DNA of 25,498 nucleotides from Chloromonas sp. AAM2 (taxonomy: Eukaryota > Chlorophyta > Chlorophyceae > Chlamydomonadales > Chlamydomonadaceae), in NCBI GenBank assembly GCA_004335635.1, contig QAXH01005503.1, forward strand, positions 1 to 25,498, given 5' to 3'. The notes under the pieces were generated by a model that did no database searches, was not told the DNA's origin, and was given only the letters and a program-made list of their open reading frames with translations. The stretch's first letter is position 1. Every line of letters starts with the position of its first letter. Positions 10,171 through 18,662 of this stretch are shown here, piece by piece. Made by a program: the position numbers and the translations under genes.

Positions 10171-10437
10171 TTATAATGTGTTAGGGTTTTTCTGCCTCTC
10201 TGCCGGCGGCAGGTTCAATCCGTTCAGCAGTTGTGTCCAGTCGGGGTGTCGCGGCCGATCCAACTCCACCCATCGCTTCTTCACCTCGGCCACTGTCTGT
10301 TCGTTCACACTACGAAGGAAGGGAAAGAATAGCACATAAAACCGTGCTATTATTATGCTATTATTATTATTATGTAAAGCAGGGGAAAATAGCATTTGTA
10401 TAAAAGTACCAGGCGCAATCCAGAAAGTTCTTGAAGC
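10171..10437 (-). CDS. Possible last two exons of an unidentified minus-strand gene
   Basis: On the minus strand, 10309 down to 10171 follows a TTCCTTCGTAG acceptor and encodes 45 residues then TAA. It contains VNEQTVAEVKKRWVELD and RPRHPDWTQLLNGLNLPP, which look like real protein. Upstream, 10437-10410 is a possible 28-base exon (GCTTCAAGAACTTTCTGG at its start), flanked by a pyrimidine-rich CAG acceptor and a GTACTT donor, and its phase joins correctly to give FLDCACVNEQ. Earlier exons would lie in or beyond the sequence gap. I do not recognise the family; the small, charged, Trp-containing C terminus would suit an organellar accessory subunit, but that is a guess. Confidence 0.4.
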   Translation of the reverse strand, partial: ASRTFWIAPGTFIQMLFSPALHNNNNSIIIARFYVLFFPFLRSVNEQTVAEVKKRWVELDRPRHPDWTQLLNGLNLPPAERQKNPNTL

Positions 10438-10500
10438 CTGGGAAGGGAAACCGACTAGCCTTGGCGGCCCTCTTAGTCTGATCGTAGCCTGAGCAGCGGC

Positions 10501-10566
10501 NNNNNNNNNNNNNNNNNNNNNNNNNNNNNNNNNNNNNNNNNNNNNNNNNNNNNNNNNNNNNNNNNN
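10501..10566. other. Assembly gap (66 N)
   Basis: A run of N flanked on the right by a C homopolymer, which probably caused the sequencing break. The true length is unknown. Confidence 0.99.
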
Positions 10567-11168
10567 CCCCCCCCCCTTATGTTGCCATGCCCTGTGTTCC
10601 CTCTCCCCCTGCCATTGCTTCCGCCTGCCTTTTCTCTCCCTTTCTCTCTCCCTTTTCAAACCCTGTCTCATTTCCAGCCCGACTTACTACAAGTGGAAGC
10701 AGTCCTGAGAGAGGTTGTACGCGCCCTTGCATGCCCAAGTCATGGAGATATTTCTCCCACGTGCACAGTCGTTGAACGCTGCAAAACCAGGTGTCATAAA
10801 GACAAGGCACAGCTTACGCCCAAAGGCTTGACAAGCTTGCCTGTTCTTACGGCGCGTAACATATGAACGCGTGTGAGCTGCGCTGGCCTGTGCTGTGATA
10901 TGCAATCGGGCCATGACTGCATATCAACTACCAGAATGGCTAGGATTTCCCCGTATCCCCTTCACATGGATGTGGTACCCTGTCTTCTTGTGAGTGATAG
11001 TAACCAGCACTCAGTGTACAACAGGCGCAATGTCTCATTTGAGTTTGTGAGAATGACTGTAATACAAATGAATCCCACTTCCTGCTGCGCTGCTCTTGCT
11101 CGGCATGTGCATTGTGACAGTGCTGCAGCGATGTCCAAAGGAAGTGAGGTAGTAGCTGGTGCTGTTAC

Positions 11169-11220
11169 ATGGCCTTCAGTCCGGGCAGGACTGCTCAGCG
11201 CGGGCAAGGGTGGAAAGAAA
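11169..11220 (+). repeat. Dispersed short repeat, copy C
   Basis: ATGGCCTTCAGTCCGGGCAG then GACTGCTCAGCGCGGGCAAG and GGTGGAAAG. It matches copies A and B but lacks an adjoining (TG)n tract. Confidence 0.7.
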
Positions 11221-12515
11221 CGAATAGCCATCTACTATTCACAACTAAACAACGTCAACCTGCAAGCAGTAAAAGCTCACATGCCGAACTAGCCGTGCAA
11301 GGCAGTAGCCACCAAAGTGGATTGCAGTTTCCTGGCGCCCAATCAACTGTGCGAAGGCTGAAAACCCCCACAAAAAAAGTGGATAGTAAGGCTCAAAACC
11401 TCCACGCAAACTAGTTAGGCGCATACAGTAGAAAACTAGTAGATATGTACAGTGTGCTACCAGGCGGGGATGTACCTGGTATGTGTGGTGTGTGTCATCA
11501 TCTTTGTCAACAGCAAGGTTTTGGGAGGGGTCGCTCAGCCTTTGGACCAAGTCTCGGAATTCTGTGCACGTACAACTCCCAACCACTTCCAACATGATGT
11601 AAGCAAGACAGTGAACGTCGGTTTCTATTCCGTTTGGTCATCCTGACCGCTTCCCGGTCAGGAATACAAGCAAGGCTGAGAACGTACCATCTATCAAGTC
11701 TTTGCAGTGCGTCTGCGCCACCAGGGTCATCTTCTGCGTGATTTCTGAAAACAGTGGCAGAACACCGGCAGATTAAAACACTCATCTATGAGGTTTATAC
11801 GGTGCAGCACAGACTATCCGTAGAATTGTGCTTCATGAAACTGAGCTGATCATGATCAAGTGCCTCCAGCTACATTAGTTCGCATGGTAGGTTCTCGTAT
11901 GCAACAATCATCTGCACCTCACTGCATATGTATCTGTTGTGAAAGATGTGGCTGATGGTGCTATGAGACGTGGACTCACTACTCTCGGCATGCCTGGACA
12001 CGTGGTATGGGTCCTCAGCTGATGTGAAGCTCATCTCCAAGAGCCGCGCCTCACTGATCTTGGGATGGTATTATCTGGCCAAGTTGGAGCCACGCAGCTG
12101 AATGTTTTCGGAGGTGTACAACAGGAGACAGAACTACAAGGATCGTGCTTATCGGTGAACAGCTCGATTGTGGCTTGGGCTCTGCCACGACCGCGGGAGC
12201 AGCCCTAGTGCCATGCTGGCGCCTAGAAACGCTTTTGCAAGCTGCCAGGTTCGTTGGCAGTTTTTCTTCGCAGCGGAAGGCCATTCGCTGCTCAGAGGAT
12301 CAGCTTTGATGGGGACGGTGTCCGCGAGCGGTTGGGTTGCAGTTTTGGAAACCCTGTGTTTGAATGCCGAAATCGCTCCTGAAGCCCTTCCCGCACAGAA
12401 AAGCCAGACGATTAGCCTCGGGGCGCGGATGTATCGCTGTTGATGCAACTGCAGCAGCAATAACAACCATTTCCTCGATTACCAGCTCTATCTATTTTAG
12501 CCCGCCCTATCAATC

Positions 12516-15500
12516 ATGATGAACGGAGCAGCGCTGCCACCGGCTTTGCAAAATGTGCCTCATGCCGTGCTGGAGGTAAGTTCTCATCGTAACTCGTCAT
12601 CATCCAGTCAACCGAACTTTTCGCTCGCCAAGCTTCATGCCATGCCTGCGCAACAGGAATATGTCCAAGGCCGGCTATCCAGCTTTGTGGACCTCATGGT
12701 GCAGCGTCTGCTGCATCACGAACCCACGCTCAGCCCCTTGGTCATCCAACGTTCCATCACTGATGTCCTTTCATTTCTACCACCCACCCCACCTCCTCCC
12801 ATGCTGGTTCCCCCCCCACCACCAGCAGAGCCGCAGCAGCAGTACCAGCTGGTCTTCAGGCACGACTGCATGTAGGTCGAGCAACAATTGACATGCACGC
12901 AGCAACAGCAATCCACCATGTCGGCACCATATGGTGGCACCATCCCGACATGCCATCACCATGCAGGTCTGAGCACCATGCATGATCGGCATTGGAGTTC
13001 CAGCCAGCAACATTCAGTGATGGCATCACACCATAACATGCCGACACGTCTGCAGTCCATGCTCAAGTTATCATTCCAAACACAGATCAGGACCCTGGTG
13101 CTCTGTGTGCCACGATGCATGATCACAGCCAGAAGCATTTCATTTGGCAATCGGCTAGGGAATGGTCAAGCTGCATCATGCTTGTGCTGTGGAAGCCGAC
13201 CTCAATGCTGCTGGAGGACCCGAAAGAATGTCATGCTGCAGCATGGGAATTCCACAGCATGATATCAAGCATTTGGCAGCTTAATATCGCATGGCATGCA
13301 GTTGCTTGCCTCCTGGCACCCCAATGCTCCTGCCGGCTAGGATACCCCTGTGTATTGCTCTGAGCTACTCATGGCCCAAGTTCGAGCATGCACAGCCATC
13401 GCATGTCAAAAGCCAGACATGGCCACACATCTGCAGTGCATGCATCAACCTATCATTCCAAGGATCAGGCAAACTGCCAAACAGACGGGTGCTCAGCAAC
13501 GACAAGCGAGGCTCGGCGTGCCATGCGTTGATGCTCGATCCTCCATGCATGTTGTCGGGCCACGTTGGCACGCTCTGGGTCATGTTGGCACGCTCTGGGT
13601 CGTGTTGGCACGCTCTGGGTCATGTTGGCACGCTCTGGGTCATGTTGGCACGCTCTGGGTCATGTTGGCACGCCCTGGGTCATGTTGGCACGCCCTGGGT
13701 CATGTTGGCACGCCCTGCGTCATGTTGGCACGCTCTGGTCATGTTGGCAGCATGCACGCTACCCTAGCATGCATTCCTGGTGCACACCGTTGCTTGCCTG
13801 GTTTCCTGATGCTGTAGCAGCACTGAACACACTCACGCACTCACCACAGCAGCAGCAGCAGCATCTGTGCACTTCAAGGCTCATCGTTAGCTGCTCCATG
13901 CTGAGCTTGGCATGCATTACGCACCGCACCACGTATTCGCTCCTGGCATGCAGGGCCCTTGGATGCCTGGACCCGCAGTGCTCGATGTGTCAGCACAACC
14001 CCCAGCGGCGATGCACGGTCAACTTCGACCGAAAATACTTGGTTAACGATATCCTCAAGGCCAAGTGCAGCGCCACCATTCGGGTCGAGCTCATTGAGAG
14101 GGACACAGGGCGGCTGGTGGATCAGGATATCCCTGGGCTAAAGCTAGAGGTGGGGAAAACCGTTTCAAACACGTGGGGTTGGTGGAGGTGGCAGGATATT
14201 GTTGAACACGTGGGACACGTGGAATGTGAGCTTAGGGTTACAGTGGCTTGGTAGCTGGAGAGTTGCAGGACAGATCAGAAGTTCGGCTTACAAGGAAGGG
14301 AAGGTACAGAGGAGGTTGGCACGGTGAGGGGTACGTGAAGTGTACAGCGGTCACAACAGGAGGCCAGATTCATCGGTTTTGTGCAAAGTTATCGTGGGAT
14401 CTCAAGTTTGAGAGCATTTGGTTCAGGTTGGTTGCAGCCTTGAACAGCCTAACAGAGGTCAAGGCAGGAGGCCGACGCTGACAAGCCATGCCGGAAACCG
14501 GGATGGACACCATCCCACCCTGCCTAGCCTGCTGTACTTCATGACTGTGATGGTGATGGTGATGGTGTTGTTCCAGCTTTGTGTGCTAGATGGCATTGCA
14601 TACGGCACCACATCCCTGCTCTGCAGCACCACAAGCTGCGAAACCACAGTAAGCCAATGTGTATTGTTGTTATGTTCCGCAGGTGTGTGTGCTTGATGGC
14701 CATGCATACGACACCAAGTTCCTGGAGGGAGGGCGGGTGGTGGAGGGAGGCTGCGAGCCAGAGGAGGAGTTGGAGGCGTGCTGCCTGTTGCTAAACAAGA
14801 AGAAGGTGTGTGATAGATTGTTATTACTTGTTGGTATTGTTGCGTTTGTTGTGATTGTTGTTCTTATATTTAGTATTTGTATATTTGAGTAGTGGGTGAT
14901 GGAGGGACGCTGCAAACCAGAGGAGGAATTTGAGGCGTGCTGCCTGCTGCTGAAGAAGACACAGGTGGGAGTTGAAGCAGGCAGGCTGTTGCGTTGCAGC
15001 AAGCAGGGGAGTGTGTCGGTCGGTATTGCCTTGTTACGTCTGTGCTGTTGCATACGACATGCTTGCGAAGGGATGTGCCCCATACTTGGAGGTCAATGGA
15101 GACATGATGTACTTTCTGTTGGGATGGACAGTTGCAAGATGTTGTGAAATCTGTGAATATGTAGGGCAAGACACAAGACAAAACAAACACTGCCAGAGTG
15201 TGATGTCAAACACTGCCAGAGTGCGACGCGTATGTGAGTGCATGCCGCCGCATGCGCCTGCGTACGCGCAGAACACACCCCTGCTGGTGTCGGGAGCCAT
15301 GGCCAACAACGACACCGCGGGCCGCCTCATCCTCACTCTACAGGTGGTTGATGGGGCAGTGGGATTATCAAGGATATCTAGGGAATGCATTCCGTCGGCA
15401 AGGCTCAGTGGGCAGTTCCTGGTGAGGCGGACACTACCACGCCTAGCAATCCATTGGCTCATTTCAAAGCAGACTCAGTTCATGCAGGTTGACATGTCTA

Positions 15501-18500
15501 GCGGTCCGAAGGCGCTTGTTCCTGCATGAATCAGCCGGATCTCGATAGCGGACAGCAAATAAGAAGGGTCTCAGGACCTCTGTACCAAGCTCTTTCGCAA
15601 AGGCTGTGGTGCTTCCAGCTCCGAGTGACGTCAAAGTGTGTTGTCTCAATTTGTGGTTTGTGCTTGTGTTTGCAGCACGGCCGAGCCATCCTGCCAGACG
15701 TTTCTATAACCGACAGCAGCGAAGCCATCCTCCTAGGTCGCAAGCCTCCCTTCCGTCTTCTAGTTCGGGCCAGCTGGCTATCTCTCAGCAGCGGAAGCCT
15801 TCGCCATTCGCCAGCCAGGGCACATATCAGGCATGCGATCAGCGAAGGGTTTGTGGTAGCAACGAGACGGACCCGAACAGCTGGGAAGGTGGATATTCCG
15901 AGTGTGGATGATCCGATCAGCAAACTGGAGCACATGGGCAAAGAAACGGTCAAGAAACTGTCAGATATTCAGGCTGCGGCGCAGCAGGCCGGCATCGAGA
16001 TTCATATCCCAGAGAACTGTGTGACCAAGGTGTGTGATATCCAGTGGCTGACTTCTTTTGTTTCACACCCCATATAACCCACAGCCACATACATAGCAAC
16101 TCATGCACGTGCATGCAACCTCCCTAGGCACACATTCAGGCATGGCTTTCTTGATGTGGCCTTCCTGGCATGCACTGCCCTTCGCACAGCCCCAGACCAA
16201 TGCTTAAGTTGATACCTCACAGGCCCTGTGTACATCGTTAACACCCATCCATCCGTTCCCAACCTCCCATGGCCGTGGCCTTTCTTGTTCAGGTTGGCGA
16301 GTTCAAGCAGCTGGCCCTCCGAGCCGAGCAGGACGGTCACCTCAGGCAGCGGTTGCAGCATGTGCTTAAGCTCAGCAAGGAGAAGTGGGACGAGGCTAGA
16401 GAGCACGCCATGCGAGCCGTGGTCGCAGACAGTCGCCTGAGGGCCTGGTATGCCGATCCTCACACGTGCGAACTAGGACTGCTCTTCAATTGCCGACTAG
16501 GCAGTGTGGACTTGGAGCGACCGATGGCACTTTTACAGGTCAGTGCTGGACTAGGCAGTGTGTAGCGTTTTGTGTGCAGATCTTGTAGGTTTGCTGCACT
16601 TTATCTGGTGATGAGCGCTGCACTTGTATTGCTCGCAGATAGACATATAAAGTGATTTCAGATTCTCAGTTCTGATGGATTGCCCAACAACCACAGATGC
16701 TTGGTTTGCCGCATTGTTGCAGATTACTGGGAGCGGGGGTGGCCGCTCGGGTGGTGGTTGCGGGGAATCCCGCGCAGAAGCCACCGCAACCTCCCAACTA
16801 ACCCCCGCTCAGCGGGACCTGAGCCGTCAGTTACTAGCCCAGGCGGCCCACAGCTGGTGGCGGGGTGGGCATCCGGGGTGGGCTATATTCTCAGATGCAG
16901 ATATGGCGACCGGCCCACCCGCGCTTTCGGGGGCCGTAGGAGCGGGGACGGGTTCGGGAGCGGGAACGGGAGCGGGGAGGGTGAGCATGGATGACGGGTC
17001 CGGCGGTGGGAACGGCGGGGACGGTCGGGATGGCCGGCCTCTCGTCCCGCCCGCACTCATGCTGCCTGGAATCTCCCTCTATCCGCCTGGCGGCCAGCCA
17101 CAGCCGCTCCAGCAGCAGGCGCAGCTGGCCCAGCAGCAGCTGGCACTGCAGCAGCAGCCGCCCCGAGCCGGCCCGCTGGGCGTGCCGAACCCGCAGGGAC
17201 CGCCGGGGCTGATCGGGCATGGCGGAATTCCGCACCCACACCCGCAGCTCTTTCCCATTCACAGCGGCACGTCCGGTGGACTCAACACAGCTGGCCAGCA
17301 GCAGCAGCAGCAGCAGCACCCTCAGTTGTTCCCCATGCACAGTGGCAGTAGCATGTCGGGTCCATCGGGATCAGGGGCGCAGGGGTATCAGGCAGGGCTG
17401 CCCACTGCCAGCACAGGGACTGGCCCGCCTCATAGCAACTCGGTCTTTGCCCGGCCGCCTGCAGGTGCGCCCAGGCAGGCCCGCCACGTGAATTGCCCTT
17501 CTTGTTTCACTTTGGCTTTCAGATGATATGCGCGAACTACAGCACTATCCGAGCTCTACACGAAGAGTATGTTCAAAAGCAGACTGGTTGACTGATTGTT
17601 GGGCGTCAACTGCAGAAAAGCAAATGAGCGGAATCGAATTGCCTTCAATTAATTTCATTTTGTTACAATCAAAATGCTCGCAGGCCTTGCAATCAGTGCG
17701 CCATCCGCCCCGTCCAACCCGCGCAACCTGAACCCATTTGCTGACGTGGCCACCGCCCTCCATCCCTCCACCCACACCCACCACAGGGGACATAGCGCCA
17801 CAGGCAAGAGCGTCAATGCACCTTTCCTGCTGGTCGTTTTACTGCGTTGAGAACCGTGTTTTTCCTGTTTTCCCGCTTGCTGGCTTTGAAACAGACCTTC
17901 CAGAGGACCCTGACCCTGGCATGTGCCCGCTTTACGGGGGCGCCAGGCTCATGCTTTGATGATGGTGGCAAGATGCGCCCTCTGTTGCATAATCATGTTT
18001 GAACAGCTGTTCTGAACTCGATTGTACTGCCTGTTCTACCTCTTCCAGCTGTTCTACTTGTTCAGCCTATTCTACCTGTGCTACCGCATGGCAGAACACA
18101 GAAATTGTGAGCTTGTTTCACGTACTGGTAGTAGATAAACAGTAAGTGCCAAGTAGTAGGTGACTAGTTCGATCAGTAAAACTAACAGCATGTACCTTTG
18201 GCACTTTGTGCAGGCACTAGCCTCACCTCCTCCCCTACCCACAGTGCCAGCGGGGCCAGGACCGCTAGCGGCACCGGCCTGCAGATCGGCTCACAGCTCG
18301 CCAAGAGGTCGGCAACCGACATGCTGATGAGCAACCACCAGCAACTGCAGATGAACCAGCAACAGCAACAAGGTCCGACGGTGGCTGGAGGGTCACACTT
18401 TTGCGTGTGTGTGCTTGTTGCATTGCCTTCAGTCTGTCGCCAACTTGTACGGGTATATGCTCTTGGTATGCCTGCACTTTCACCGGGGTAAAGGGCTGGG

Positions 18501-18628
18501 GCTTTTGTTTGTGAGGAATCGGAGCCAGGATGGCTATCAAAGGATCGGCACGTCAGATGGGAGTGAGCCAAAATGGAATCTGGAACACTGCCACACACAC
18601 ACACACACACACACACACAGCTTGCCAT

Positions 18629-18662
<34 letters not shown>

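Larger units (their letters stand above)
9534..12515. other. Spacer with assembly gap
   Basis: It contains the gap of 66 N at 10501-10566, the candidate minus-strand terminal exons at 10171-10437, a long pyrimidine tract at 10590-10680, and dispersed repeat copy C at 11169. Elsewhere only short open frames without recognisable features are seen. The right end should hold the 5' UTR and promoter of the CBP60-like gene; no core motif is evident. Confidence 0.5.
12872..13953 (+). other. Large intron 2 of the CBP60-like gene
   Basis: The intron runs from a GTAGGT donor to a GCATGCAG acceptor. It joins codon halves AT and G to give Met92. It is crowded with GCATG/CATGCA words, holds a diverged duplication (13041-13100 with 13420-13475) and carries the 20-bp minisatellite at 13561. 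No additional exon is needed by the protein alignment. Confidence 0.65.

Noticed and set aside
10579..10866. Plus-strand frame after the gap, with segment LLQVEAVLREVVRAL
   Set aside because: It begins in a pyrimidine tract and could follow a TTTCCAG acceptor, but there is no upstream exon and the remainder looks random. Too weak to call.
12576..12656. Possible retained intron in the CBP60-like gene
   Set aside because: This 81-base segment has no stop and keeps the frame, so retention is possible. Good GTAAGT and CAACAG borders and its Ser/Asn-rich product favour removal.
13561..13740. CRISPR-like array
   Set aside because: The units are contiguous with no unique spacers, in a eukaryotic intron.
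13291..14254. Three overlapping plus-strand frames through the minisatellite
   Set aside because: They stay open only because the 20-bp unit lacks stops in any frame. The region is intronic by the splice model.
16891..17340. Minus-strand frame opposite the Gln-rich exon
   Set aside because: It is a shadow of CAG-rich coding DNA (CTG codons read as Leu). The plus strand has the splice sites and phase continuity.
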